A stretch of 64,000 nucleotides of DNA from Planctomycetota bacterium (GCA_016716265.1 JADJWQ010000002.1:643001-707000), one strand, 5' to 3'. Shown: positions 44,377 through 52,629, counted from the first letter of the stretch. Notes: generated by a model from the letters alone, not told the origin. Made by a program: numbers and translations.

Positions 44377-45065
44377 GCGCTCGCCGCGGCTTCTACGTCG
44401 CGATCGACGGCGTCGACGGCTGTGGCAAGACCACACAGGCAGCGCTGCTGTGTCGCTGGCTCGAGGGTGGATTCGCGGAGGTCCTGCACGTTCGCGAGCC
44501 GGGCTCGACGCCGGTCGCCGAGGTATTGCGGCGGCTCTTGCTGTCGCCCGAGACCGGTACCCTCGACGCGACGACCGAGGCGCTGCTGTTCAGCGCGGCG
44601 CGCCGCGAGCTCGTCGAGCGGACGATCGCGCCCGCGCTCGCGCGGGGTGCTGCGGTCGTCAGCGAGCGCTGCTTCGCGTCGACCTGGGCCTACCAGTGCG
44701 TCGCCTCCGAGCCGCCGGCGGACGCGATCTCGTTCCGCGCCGCGACCGCGGCAGCCCACCAGCACGCGCGGCCCGATCTGCTCGCATTGCTCGACGTGCC
44801 AGCACGGCTCGCCGTCGCGCGGATCGGCCGGCGCCCGCTCGATCGCATCGAGGCGCGCGGCGTCGACTATCAGGCGCGCGTCGCCGCGGCGTATCGCGAG
44901 GTCGCAGCGCCGGGTGGCTGGGCGGCCGAGCTGCTCGGGCCCGACGCGATCGCGTCGATCGACGCGTCGGGCACGCCGGAGTCGGTGTGGAGGTCGCTGC
45001 GGGCGCGGGTCGCGCAGCGGCTCGACGCGCTGGGCGTCGAGCACGACCGACTGGAGCTGACGTGA
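44373..45065 (+). CDS. tmk: Thymidylate kinase
   Basis: Encodes 230 residues from a GTG that overlaps the stop of the DnaA-like gene. The P-loop is GVDGCGKTTQ, the DR(Y/F/H)-like motif is SERCFASTWAYQ, and 'LREPGSTPVAEVLRRLLLSP'-type sequence (HVREPGSTPVAEVLRRLLL) matches the dTMP-binding region. The enzyme makes dTDP from dTMP for DNA synthesis. The LID region lacks the run of basic residues of some homologues. It is the middle gene of a replication cluster with the DnaA-like gene and holB, which starts 10 bases later. Confidence 0.93.
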   Translation: MSARRGFYVAIDGVDGCGKTTQAALLCRWLEGGFAEVLHVREPGSTPVAEVLRRLLLSPETGTLDATTEALLFSAARRELVERTIAPALARGAAVVSERCFASTWAYQCVASEPPADAISFRAATAAAHQHARPDLLALLDVPARLAVARIGRRPLDRIEARGVDYQARVAAAYREVAAPGGWAAELLGPDAIASIDASGTPESVWRSLRARVAQRLDALGVEHDRLELT

Positions 45066-45075
45066 GCGGGTCGCC

Positions 45076-46053
45076 GTGACGGAGCTGGCGGAGCTGTTGG
45101 GGCAGGGCGAGGACTTCGCCCGGCTGCGGCGTGCGGCGCGCGCCCGGACGCTGCACCACGCGGTGCTGCTGATCGGACCGCCGGGGAGCGGCAAGACCCT
45201 CGCGGCGCGCTGGCTCGCGCGCGACCTGCTGTGCGGCGAGCTACCCGACGATGCGCCCGCCGTCCGTCGCGTCGCGCGTGCTGCCCATCCCGACCTGCAC
45301 GTCGTCGCGCTGCCCGAGGACCGCCAGGACATCCCGGTCGACGCGATCCGCGAGCTGTCGGCGGTCCTCGAGCGCGCGCCGGTCGAGGCCGGCGCGCGCG
45401 TCGCGCTGATCGACCCGGCCGACCGCCTGAACGAGCAGGGCCAGAACGCCCTCTTGAAGACGCTCGAGGAGCCGGGTGCGGCGACGTTCCTGCTGTTGGC
45501 GACCAGCCGGCCGGAGGCCTTGCTCGAGACGATCCGCTCGCGCTGCACGCAGGCACGCATCCTGCCGCTCGCCGACGACCTGCTGCGCCGCGCGCTCGGC
45601 GCCGAGCTCGCCGGGCTCGAGGTCGAGGCGATCGCGGACCTGCTGCAGGATGCGCAGGGCTCGCTCGGCCTGGCCCGCCGCGCATTGCAGCCGGAGCTGC
45701 GCGCGCTCGACGAACGCCTCGGCCGCTTCCTCGCCGAGCCGGCCGACGACCCGGGCGCGGCCGCGCGCGAGCTGCTGCAGGGCGCGACCGGCCGCACCGC
45801 CACGGAAGAGCGCCTCGGCGCGGTGCTGTGGTGCCTGCGCCGCCGGCTGCGCCGCGCGGCGCTGGCGGCCGCCGCCGAGGCGGGCGCAGCCCTGTATGCG
45901 GCGCCGGCCGCGACCTGGGCGCTCGCCGCACTGGAAGCTGCGCTCGCGGCGGAGGGCGACGTCGCCGTCGGCATCCCGGCGGCAGTCGCGCTCGAGGGTG
46001 TGCTGGCGAGCCTGCGCGACCGCGAGCCGGAGGCCGGCCCGGCCGACTGGTGA
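45076..46053 (+). CDS. holB: DNA polymerase III delta-prime subunit
   Basis: Encodes 325 residues from a GTG at 45076. An AAA+ clamp-loader fold is evident: Walker A GPPGSGKTLAARWLARDLL, the sequence 'LIDPADRLNEQGQNALLKTL' and the SRC motif IRSRCTQARI. The zinc-finger cysteines seen in many DnaX and delta-prime proteins are mostly absent. The C-terminal 100 residues are Ala-rich helices. It takes part in loading the beta clamp. The gene lies 10 bases after tmk on the same strand, as in many bacteria. Confidence 0.9.
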   Translation: MTELAELLGQGEDFARLRRAARARTLHHAVLLIGPPGSGKTLAARWLARDLLCGELPDDAPAVRRVARAAHPDLHVVALPEDRQDIPVDAIRELSAVLERAPVEAGARVALIDPADRLNEQGQNALLKTLEEPGAATFLLLATSRPEALLETIRSRCTQARILPLADDLLRRALGAELAGLEVEAIADLLQDAQGSLGLARRALQPELRALDERLGRFLAEPADDPGAAARELLQGATGRTATEERLGAVLWCLRRRLRRAALAAAAEAGAALYAAPAATWALAALEAALAAEGDVAVGIPAAVALEGVLASLRDREPEAGPADW

Positions 46054-46088
46054 GCCGGCCGGCGGAACCGGGCGGGGTGCTGTTCGAA

Positions 46089-46376
46089 TCAGCCGCCCGG
46101 CGCGAGCTTGCCGGCGAGGGTCGGCGGCTTGTCGATGCGGGTGCCGAGCTTGACGTTCGTCGCGAGGCGCGGCACGCCCTCGGCGTGCAGGGTCTCGTGG
46201 ACGTGGCGGATCGCGTCGAGGATCTGCTGGAGGTCCCCCTCGACGTTGGTGCCGTAGGCGTGCAGCTGGACCGTCAGGCCGGCCTCCTGCAGCAGCGCGT
46301 GCGCGCGCATGACCTCCTTGCGGACCGAGACGCCGACGCCGAGCGGCACGACCTGGATCTCCGCGATCGCGTTCAT
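46089..46376 (-). CDS. MTH1187-family thiamine-binding protein
   Basis: Encodes 95 residues from the ATG at 46376. The short ferredoxin-like fold shows the family pattern: IAEIQVVPLGVGVSVRKEV, YGTNVEGDLQQILDAIRHVH and RLATNVKLGTRIDKP. Proteins of this family (DUF77) bind thiamine or related pyrimidines and form tetramers. It converges on holB with a 35-base gap. Nothing about thiamine synthesis is nearby. Confidence 0.9.
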   Translation of the reverse strand: MNAIAEIQVVPLGVGVSVRKEVMRAHALLQEAGLTVQLHAYGTNVEGDLQQILDAIRHVHETLHAEGVPRLATNVKLGTRIDKPPTLAGKLAPGG

Positions 46377-46873
46377 CCGGGCATTCTGCCGCCGGCCGGG
46401 ACCGTGGGCTCGCGGCTTCCGCAGTTGCGGGGACCTGGCCAGCCCACTAGGCTCTCGGGTCGGTCAGTCGGAATCCGTCGGGTCCCGGCGCGGCGCACGC
46501 GCTGCCCGGGGACGTCGGGGCACCGGCTGGCGTCGTCTCCGGACATCGCGTCGCGCCGCCGCAGACCGACGGGTCGCTGCCGCATCGCGTTGGACGGAGA
46601 CACCCGACGTCCGACTTCGGTGCGCACCTTCGCGGTGCTTCCGTCGCGGTCGGGGGGGAGCCCCGAAGCGCCTGTGGCAGCGGGACTCCAGGCGGTTCCA
46701 GCGACGGCCGATAAGGGCCTCGGGCTGTCAGGGAGCTCTCCGCCGGCGAGCCGGCGGGGGGTGGCGTCCGGAACGCGGTTTCCGGGTGGCGGGCGTCCCG
46801 CCGGCGATCGCTTGCGCGAGGCCGGGGGGGCGATCACCACATCAGCACGAGACCTCCAGGAACCGATCCCCCC
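46377..46873. other. 497-bp gap with several hairpins and no gene
   Basis: No convincing reading frame was found in this gap between the divergent MTH1187 and Minf_1886 genes. It contains a possible -10 (TAGGCT, near 46449) and a small stem (GCACC/GGTGC, 46624-46638). A cluster of three hairpins lies at 46740-46802, and a run of G at 46824-46830 precedes the downstream start. Confidence 0.55.
46740..46802 (+). promoter_or_regulatory. Cluster of three hairpins upstream of the Minf_1886 gene
   Basis: CCGCCGG-CGAG-CCGGCGG (46740-46757), CCGGAA-CGCGGT-TTCCGG (46768-46785) and GGCGGG-CGT-CCCGCC (46788-46802) occur in a row, ending 72 bases before the next start. They could be a structured leader; no known riboswitch class is recognised. 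Confidence 0.45.
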
Positions 46874-47287
46874 ATGACTGCCAGCGACGGCATCGACGAA
46901 CGCATCCAGGCGCTGCGGCGGCGCGACCGGCGGTTCGCGCGGGATGCCTACGACTTCGTGCTGGAGGCGCTCGACCACACGCTCGTGCACCTCGGCAAGG
47001 ATCGTCTGACCGGCGAGGAGAGACACGTCGGCGGTCGCGAACTGCTCGACGGCATCCGCGAGTTCGGAGCGCAGCAGTTCGGCCCGATGGCGCCGCTCGT
47101 GTTCCGCCGCTGGGGCGTGCGCAGCACGGACGACTTCGGAGAGATCGTGTTCAATCTGATCGACATCGGGCTCCTGAGCCGCCGCGCCGACGACTCGCGG
47201 CTCGACTTCGCGGACGCCTACGACTTCGATCTGGCGTTCGCGGAGCTGTTCCGCGATCGTCTCGCGCACATCTCGCGCGCGGTGTGA
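46874..47287 (+). CDS. Minf_1886-family protein
   Basis: Encodes 137 residues from the ATG at 46874. The family pattern is clear: RFARDAYDFVLEALDHT, a central 'GGRELLDGIREFGAQQFGPM', then RWGVRSTDDFGEIVFNLIDIG and a C-terminal 'YDFDLAFAELF'. Such proteins are found in planctomycetes and verrucomicrobia; no function is established. The start is preceded by a 497-base gap with hairpins. The AI-2E-type gene follows after 57 bases. Confidence 0.85.
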   Translation: MTASDGIDERIQALRRRDRRFARDAYDFVLEALDHTLVHLGKDRLTGEERHVGGRELLDGIREFGAQQFGPMAPLVFRRWGVRSTDDFGEIVFNLIDIGLLSRRADDSRLDFADAYDFDLAFAELFRDRLAHISRAV

Positions 47288-47344
47288 TCGTCCGCCTCCG
47301 CGGCCGGGCGCGCTCGCGCGCAGCCTGCTCAGGAGGGCCTCGCC

Positions 47345-48421
47345 GTGACCTTCGACGCTCCTCGCACGCCCCGCGGTGGCGCCTCGCGAACCGCCTGGAT
47401 CGTCGGCTCGGTCGCGCTCGCGGCGATCGGCGTCATGTATCTCCTGCGGGAGGTGTTCGGGCCGCTGTTCGCTGCGCTCGGCATCGCCTACGTGCTGGAG
47501 CCCGTCGTCCAGCACCTGTGCGCGCGCGGCTACAAGCGCACGCTGTCGGTCTGCGTCGTGTTCGCGCTCGCGCTGCTGATCGGCGCGCTGCTCGTCGCCG
47601 TCGTCGCACTGCAGGCGAACTCGCTCCTCGACGCGTTGATGGCCGACTCGAACGGGCTCGTGAAGCGCAGCGTCGACACCCTGACCGGGCTGATCAACCA
47701 GCAGCTCGGCAACCTGCAGGAAGGCGAGCTCGGCGAGCGGATCCGTGACCCGCGCACGTGGACCAACATGGTCGGGCCGCTGGCGACCACGCTCGGCCTC
47801 GTGCTGCGCGAGTTCCTCGGTTGGGTCGAGATCGTCGGTGCGCTGCTGCTGACGCCGATCTACACGTTCTATCTGATGCTCGAGCTGCCCGGATTGTGGA
47901 AGCAGGCCGAGGCACTGCTGCCGAGCGCGGATCGGGAGCGCACGCTGCGGGTGCTCAACGCGATCCACGCCGGCATGGCGGCCTTCCTGCGCGGCCGGGT
48001 GGTCATCGCATTGCTGAAGGGGCTGCTGATCTCCGCGGGTCTCTGGGCGATCGGAGCGCCCTACGCATGGGTCGTCGGCATGGCGTCCGGTGCCCTGTCG
48101 GTGCTGCCGCTGGTCGGTCCGCTGATCGGCTGGCTGCTGGCGATCGGCGTGTCGCTCGTCGATCTGCCCGGTCCGCTGCAGCTCGTCTGGGTCACGATCG
48201 CCTACGTCGCGTGCGAGGCGCTCGAGAACTTCGTGCTGACGCCCTGGGTCATGAAGGAGGGCGTGTCGCTGCACCCGCTGACGGTGCTGTTCTGCGTGTT
48301 CTTCTGGGGGGCGCTGTTCGGCGCGTTCGGGGCGCTGCTCGCGATCCCGCTGACGATCGTGCTCAAGATCGTGCTCGCCGAATACCTGCTGCCCCAGGTG
48401 CAGCGGCTCGCGCGCGGCTGA
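47345..48421 (+). CDS. AI-2E family permease-like membrane protein
   Basis: Encodes 358 residues from the GTG at 47345, with AGGAGG (47331-47336) eight bases upstream. The AI-2E_transport fold is visible: about eight transmembrane helices, with 'IGVMYLLREVFGPLFAALGI' at the start and conserved 'LLTPIYTFYLMLELP' and 'PLVGPLIGWLLAIGVSL' segments. 'EALENFVLTPWVMKEGVSLH' matches the family's conserved P-x-[IV]-M-x-x-x-[VL] motif. The substrate is unknown in most members, despite the family name. It converges on the S41 protease gene with a 13-base gap. Confidence 0.9.
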   Translation: MTFDAPRTPRGGASRTAWIVGSVALAAIGVMYLLREVFGPLFAALGIAYVLEPVVQHLCARGYKRTLSVCVVFALALLIGALLVAVVALQANSLLDALMADSNGLVKRSVDTLTGLINQQLGNLQEGELGERIRDPRTWTNMVGPLATTLGLVLREFLGWVEIVGALLLTPIYTFYLMLELPGLWKQAEALLPSADRERTLRVLNAIHAGMAAFLRGRVVIALLKGLLISAGLWAIGAPYAWVVGMASGALSVLPLVGPLIGWLLAIGVSLVDLPGPLQLVWVTIAYVACEALENFVLTPWVMKEGVSLHPLTVLFCVFFWGALFGAFGALLAIPLTIVLKIVLAEYLLPQVQRLARG

Positions 48422-48434
48422 CTCGCCGCGCGCG

Positions 48435-50765
48435 TCACTCGTCCTTCGCCGCCGTGGTCGATTCGTCGACCTTGAGCACCGGCGCGTATTCGGGCACCTG
48501 GCGGGCGTCACCGCCGGCCTTCTTCAACAGATCCAGGATCGCGCGCTGCAGCTGCTGGTCCTCCTGGTAGTCACCGACCGCTCGCCCACCGGGGTAGGCC
48601 TTGCCGCGCAGGTCCGCGACGAGGTCGCGCAACAGGTAGCGCACCCAGCGGCGGACGTCGTCGGGGGACAGCTTCGTGTCGAGCCCCTGGTAGTAGGCGT
48701 CGAAGTCCGGGTAGCGCGCCGTCGAGCCGCCGTCCGAGTCGGCGAGCTGCAGCGCGAGCTCGGGCTGCGACTTCACGAGGTTCTCGGCGTAGGTGCGGAA
48801 CGCGCCCTTCTGGAACAGGTCGAAGATCTCCGCGTTCTTCCACGCGTCCTTCAGGCTGACCTCGCGGAGCTCGATCGCGATGTCGGGCTGCACGCCCCAG
48901 TCGGGGTTGAGGATCTTGCCGTCCTTGTCGATGTCCTTGTGGATGCAGCGCCCGCTCGGCAGGTGGTAGCGCGCGACGGTCAGCTTCATGCGGGGGCCGA
49001 CGTCGTACTTGCCGTTGCCGTTGCGGTCCTCGTACGGCTCCCAGTCGTCGTGGATGCCGTTGTCGTTCTCGTCGCGGTACTCCTCCGGCGGTTCGGAGCG
49101 AAGCGGCAGCAGCTGCTGGACGCTGCCCTTGCCGAACGTGCGGTCGCCGATGATCACCGCACGACCGAGGTCCTGCAGCGCGCCGGCGGTGATCTCGGCC
49201 GCGGACGCGGTGTACTCGTTGACGAGCACGGCGAGCGGCAGGTCCGTCGCGATCTGCCGCCCGGGTCGCGTGCGGTACTCCTGGCGATCGCGCGGGTCGC
49301 GCCCCTGCGTGAAGACGACCAGCTCACGCGGCTTGACGAACAGCTCGACGACGTCGCGGGCCGCCAGCAGGTAGCCACCGGTGTTGTTGCGGACGTCGAG
49401 CACCAGCGCCTTCATTCCGCGAGCCTGCATCTCGCGGACGGCCTGCCGCAGCTCGGCGGCGGTGCCCTGCGCATAGGTGAGGATCTCCGCGTAGCCGACG
49501 CCGCCCGGCAGCATCTCGTAGCTGACCGACGGCACCTGGATCTCGGCACGGGTGATCGAGACGTCCTGCGCCTCCTGCAGTCCCGGGCGCATGATCTTGA
49601 GCACGACGGACGTGTTCGGCTCGCCCTTGAGGCGTGCGATGATCTCCTCCGACGTGTGTCCGGCGGTCTCCCAGCCGTCGACCTCGAGGATCTTGTCGCC
49701 GGAGCGCAGGCCGGCGCCGTAGGCCGGGCCCGAGTAGATCGGTCGCACGATCGAGAAGACGTTGTCGCGGTCGAAGTTCACGTAGGCGCCGATGCCGCCG
49801 TACTCGCGGTTCAGGTCGAAGAAGAACCGCTGGAACTCGTCCGACGTGAAGTAGGCCGAGTGCTGGTCGAGCGACTCCATCAGCCCCTTCGCGGCGGCCT
49901 CGATCATGTCCTTCTCGTCGAACGACGCACCGCGCACGTGCTGGGCGAGCGCGGTGAGCATCAGCTCGCGGAGCTTCGCGAAGCGATCGTCGGAGGGCCC
50001 CGCCTGCGGCTCACCGTCGCGCGTCAGCTCGAGCAACCGGCTCTGGAACATCCGCCGCTCGCGCTCGAGCGCCAGGTAGCTCCGCGCGAGGCGGCCGTCG
50101 GCGTTCGGGCGCGTCGCGACCTCGCGCAGCACGGCCCAGCTCGGGCTCGTCGAGTCGGTGCCGAGATCGGCGAGGGCCAGCGCCGCCTGCACGCGCAGGC
50201 GGTCGTCGCGGGAGCGCAGGAAGTCGGTCAGCGTGCGCTTGCTGGTCAGCCGCTCCACCTCGGTGCCGATGCCGAACAGCCCGTGCGCGGCCTCGACGCG
50301 CGTCAGCGGATCGGCCAGCTCGTCCTCGACGCGGGCGCGGAACAGCTCGCGGATCTCCGGCTCGAGACGCTGGTTGAACAGCTGCTCGTCGCCGAGGATC
50401 GACAGCGCCGCGACCTGCACCGCTGGGTCCTTGGCGTCGAGCACGGGCCGGACGATCGCGAGGATCTCCTTGCCGAAGGCCTCGCCGTCGGCGACCGCGC
50501 GCACGGCCGCTGCCGCGGTGACGCGGCCGACCGGACCGCTGCGCTCGGCGGCCTGCGCGATCGCGCGGACCAGCGCGTCCTCGCTCGCCTCGAGCTCGGA
50601 GATGTCGAGCGCCGTCGCCCAGGCGGCGTCGAGCCCGGCGGCGTCGGCGCGCGCGACGAGGCCCGCGACCTGCCGCTCCAGCTCCGTCTGGGTGGGCGAC
50701 CGGGCGGCGAACACCGCCAGGGACAGGACGGCAGAGAGGACGAGCCGGGTCGTCGTGAACTGCAT
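48435..50765 (-). CDS. C-terminal-processing (S41) protease with calcium-loop insertion
   Basis: Encodes 776 residues from the ATG at 50765, with a short signal sequence. Residues 30-260 are helical, HEAT-like ('DAKDPAVQVAALSILGDEQL'). A PDZ domain follows ('GAGLRSGDKILEVDGWETAG'). In the S41 core, NEYTASAAEI holds the catalytic Ser521 and TFGKGSVQ the Lys546, exactly 25 residues apart as in spinach CtpA. Between residues about 563 and 586 lies an insertion with two Asp/Asn/Gly loops (DENDNGIHDD, EDRNGNGKYD), which looks like a calcium-binding pair. The protease probably trims exported proteins; calcium could regulate or stabilise it. Confidence 0.92.
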   Translation of the reverse strand: MQFTTTRLVLSAVLSLAVFAARSPTQTELERQVAGLVARADAAGLDAAWATALDISELEASEDALVRAIAQAAERSGPVGRVTAAAAVRAVADGEAFGKEILAIVRPVLDAKDPAVQVAALSILGDEQLFNQRLEPEIRELFRARVEDELADPLTRVEAAHGLFGIGTEVERLTSKRTLTDFLRSRDDRLRVQAALALADLGTDSTSPSWAVLREVATRPNADGRLARSYLALERERRMFQSRLLELTRDGEPQAGPSDDRFAKLRELMLTALAQHVRGASFDEKDMIEAAAKGLMESLDQHSAYFTSDEFQRFFFDLNREYGGIGAYVNFDRDNVFSIVRPIYSGPAYGAGLRSGDKILEVDGWETAGHTSEEIIARLKGEPNTSVVLKIMRPGLQEAQDVSITRAEIQVPSVSYEMLPGGVGYAEILTYAQGTAAELRQAVREMQARGMKALVLDVRNNTGGYLLAARDVVELFVKPRELVVFTQGRDPRDRQEYRTRPGRQIATDLPLAVLVNEYTASAAEITAGALQDLGRAVIIGDRTFGKGSVQQLLPLRSEPPEEYRDENDNGIHDDWEPYEDRNGNGKYDVGPRMKLTVARYHLPSGRCIHKDIDKDGKILNPDWGVQPDIAIELREVSLKDAWKNAEIFDLFQKGAFRTYAENLVKSQPELALQLADSDGGSTARYPDFDAYYQGLDTKLSPDDVRRWVRYLLRDLVADLRGKAYPGGRAVGDYQEDQQLQRAILDLLKKAGGDARQVPEYAPVLKVDESTTAAKDE

Positions 50766-50866
50766 GTGGACTCCAGATGGGGTCGGATCCCGGACGGGGA
50801 CCCGTCAGCCGGATCGGCCAACGGACCGTCCGGACCGGAACGCGACTTCGCTGGGGGGCTCAATCT

Positions 50867-50919
50867 AGCCCGGATGATTCGCGAGATCCCGTCGCGAGGT
50901 CGCGCGAGCCGCCGGCCGG
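50867..50919 (+). repeat. Dispersed intergenic repeat, copy B
   Basis: Starts TAGCCCGGATGATTCGCGAG and ends GCCGGCCGG. It shares the first 20 or so bases with copies A and C; the middle is more diverged (GTCGCGAGGTCGCG instead of GCTGCGGTCACGCA). It faces copy C (50996-51046) across 76 bases in the same gap. Confidence 0.5.
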
Positions 50920-50995
50920 CGACCCGTCGAGTCGGCCCCGCGGGCCGGCGGGTCGTGGCGACACGTCGAGCGCGGGTTCGGCTCGACGACGACGC

Positions 50996-51046
50996 CAGCC
51001 AGCGAGTTGCGTGACCGCAGCAGGGGTCTCGTGAAGCATCCGGGCG
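50996..51046 (-). repeat. Dispersed intergenic repeat, copy C
   Basis: Read on the - strand it starts GCGCCCGGATGCTTCACGAG, continues with ACCCCTGCTGCGGTCACGCA and ends GCTGGCTGG. It is the closest match to copy A (about 40 of 50 positions by eye). Its orientation is opposite to copy B. Confidence 0.55.
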
Positions 51047-51164
51047 CGGGAAGGTGCCGGCGCGCAGGCCTCGCGGTACCGCGGGGCCGACCGGCCGGGC
51101 TGTGATACGCTCCGAGCCCCGTTCGGCGCGAGTGCCGGTCGGGATTCGGATGTGTCCCGTCACG

Positions 51165-51689
51165 ATGGACTCGCAGCCCCAGGACTCCCGCGACGCCGAG
51201 GCTCCCGCCCTGTCCCATCTCGATGCCGAGGGGCGCGCCCGGATGGTCGACGTCGGCGACAAGCCGGCGACGGACCGGCGCGCGGCGGCGCGGGCGGTCG
51301 TCGAGCTCGGTGCGGAGCTGCGCGACCGGCTGCTGCGCGGCGAGCTCCCGAAGGGCGACGCGCTGGTGGTCGCGAAGGTCGCCGCGATCCAGGCTGCGAA
51401 GGAGACGCCGCGGCTGATCCCGCTGTGCCACGGCCTGGCGCTGAGCGGCATCGAGGTGCGCTTCGCGCCGCTCGGCGCGGACCGCCTCGAGATCGTCGTC
51501 GAGGCGCGCTGCGTCGGCGCGACGGGGGTCGAGATGGAGGCGATGACCGGCGCTGCGGTCGCCGCGCTCACGGTCTACGACATGTGCAAGGCGGTGCGTC
51601 GCGACGTGCGGATCGGGCCGGTCGAGCTGCTCGCCAAGTCCGGTGGCAGCAGTGGTTCGTGGCGACGTGAAGGCCATGAAAAGCCGTGA
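51165..51689 (+). CDS. moaC: Cyclic pyranopterin monophosphate synthase
   Basis: Encodes 174 residues from the ATG at 51165; an in-frame ATG at 51150 is possible. The MoaC pattern is complete: 'SHLDAEGRARMVDVGDKPAT', 'KGDALVVAKVAAIQAAKETP', LIPLCHGLALSG and EMEAMTGAAVAALTVYDMCKA, which holds the catalytic Asp and Lys. In the PLCHP motif the last residue is Gly here. It catalyses the second step of molybdopterin synthesis. No other moa gene is in the window. The accB promoter probably overlaps its stop codon. Confidence 0.93.
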   Translation: MDSQPQDSRDAEAPALSHLDAEGRARMVDVGDKPATDRRAAARAVVELGAELRDRLLRGELPKGDALVVAKVAAIQAAKETPRLIPLCHGLALSGIEVRFAPLGADRLEIVVEARCVGATGVEMEAMTGAAVAALTVYDMCKAVRRDVRIGPVELLAKSGGSSGSWRREGHEKP

Positions 51690-51713
51690 CGTGGATCGGC
51701 CGGACCGTACAGT
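51686..51713 (+). promoter_or_regulatory. Possible promoter of accBC
   Basis: GTGACG (51686-51691) and TACAGT (51708-51713) are separated by 16 bases. The -35 overlaps the stop of moaC. Transcription from here would give a leader of about 124 bases before the accB start. Confidence 0.4.
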
Positions 51714-51742
51714 GCCGCGCTGATCCTCCGCTCGCTCGACGC

Positions 51743-51822
51743 TCCTCCCGCGCGCGGCCCTCGGGAATCGGGCCGGGAGGACGGACGTCGGCGGGCGGCG
51801 CCCCCGGAACCCGCCGGCCGAC
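51743..51822 (+). promoter_or_regulatory. Two-hairpin leader of accB
   Basis: Hairpin 1: TCCTCCC (51743-51749) pairs with GGGAGGA (51775-51781). After a 6-base bulge, GGCCC (51756-51760) pairs with GGGCC (51770-51774) around a 9-base loop, giving 12 pairs. Hairpin 2: GTCGGCGGG (51787-51795) pairs with CCCGCC and, after a small bulge, CGAC (51810-51822). The leader ends 21 bases before the accB start. No known riboswitch motif is recognised. Confidence 0.5.
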
Positions 51823-51843
51823 TCGGCCCGGCCCCACAGAACC

Positions 51844-52626
51844 ATGGCTGCCAGGAAGTCCACGAAGAGCAAGGCGACGGCGGCGCGCGCTGCCTCGCGG
51901 TCCACGTCGACGGCGAACGGCGCCAAGCGCGGCGGCGGCGGGTCCGCGGCCGCGAAGAGCCCGGCTGCCAAGGACAGCGGCGCGAAGGCCGCGGGAGCGA
52001 GGGGCGGCGGTGGCGGTACCAAGGGCGGCGCGACCAAGGCCGGCGGTGCGAAGGCCGGCGGTGCGAAGGCCGGCGGTGCGAAGGCCGGCGGTGCGAAGGC
52101 CGGCGGTGCGAAGGGTGCCGCGCGCTTCGACCGCGTCGCCGAGATCCAGCGCGTGATCGACGTGATGGTCGCGGCGGGCGCGGTCGAGGTCGAGCTCGAG
52201 GACGGCGGCAGCAAGCTGCGCGTCCGGCTGCGCGAGGAGCGCCCCGCGACGGTCGTCGCCGGCTATCCGGCACCGGCCGCGCTCGCTGGGCCGCTGGGCG
52301 CACCGGCGCTGTCGGTCGCGGCGAGCGTCGGCAGCGGCGCGCCGGGCAGCGAGCCGGCGGCGACGCCCGCGGTCGACGATGGGCGCCGGCAGATCTTCAA
52401 GTCACCGATGGTGGGGACGTTCTACCGCTCGCCGTCACCCGAGGCCGACCCGTACGTGCGCGTCGGCGATCAGATCGGTCAGGACTCGACGCTCTGCATC
52501 CTCGAGGCCATGAAGGTCATGAACGAGATCAAGGCGGAGATGGAGGGGCGCGTCGTCGAGATCCTGGTCCAGAACGGCGAGCCGGTCGAGTTCGGCCAAC
52601 CGTTGTTCGTCATCGAGGTGGACTGA
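51844..52626 (+). CDS. accB: Biotin carboxyl carrier protein with long Lys/Ala/Gly N-terminal extension
   Basis: Encodes 260 residues. The C-terminal 80 residues form the biotinyl domain, with the biotin attachment lysine in EAMKVMNEIKAEM and the 'thumb' insertion 'GTFYRSPSPEADPYVRVGDQ'. Residues 95-125 are the usual N-terminal helical region ('IQRVIDVMVAAGAVEVELED'). Residues 1-94 are unlike other AccB proteins: they are rich in Lys, Ala, Gly and Ser and contain five tandem KAGGA-type units, recalling histone H1 tails. The protein carries carboxybiotin between AccC and the carboxyltransferase. accC follows after 3 bases. Confidence 0.93.
   Translation: MAARKSTKSKATAARAASRSTSTANGAKRGGGGSAAAKSPAAKDSGAKAAGARGGGGGTKGGATKAGGAKAGGAKAGGAKAGGAKAGGAKGAARFDRVAEIQRVIDVMVAAGAVEVELEDGGSKLRVRLREERPATVVAGYPAPAALAGPLGAPALSVAASVGSGAPGSEPAATPAVDDGRRQIFKSPMVGTFYRSPSPEADPYVRVGDQIGQDSTLCILEAMKVMNEIKAEMEGRVVEILVQNGEPVEFGQPLFVIEVD
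52039..52113 (+). repeat. Five tandem 15-bp repeats in accB
   Basis: The unit GCCGGCGGTGCGAAG occurs five times without change at 52039, 52054, 52069, 52084 and 52099, encoding AGGAK each time. Identical DNA, not only identical protein, points to recent expansion or frequent copy-number change. Confidence 0.95.
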
Positions 52627-52629
52627 GCC

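Larger units (their letters stand above)
50766..51164. other. 399-bp divergent gap between the S41 protease gene and moaC
   Basis: Two copies of a dispersed repeat lie here in opposite orientation (50867-50919 and 50996-51046). A weak -10-like TACGCT at 51106-51111 precedes moaC. No open frame here looks real. Confidence 0.5.

Noticed and set aside
46070..46100. tRNA-like TTCGAATC near 46082
   Set aside because: No acceptor stem, D arm or anticodon arm could be formed around it; it lies at the end of holB and the MTH1187 gene.
52039..52113. CRISPR-like 15-bp repeats
   Set aside because: They are adjacent without spacers and in frame in accB.
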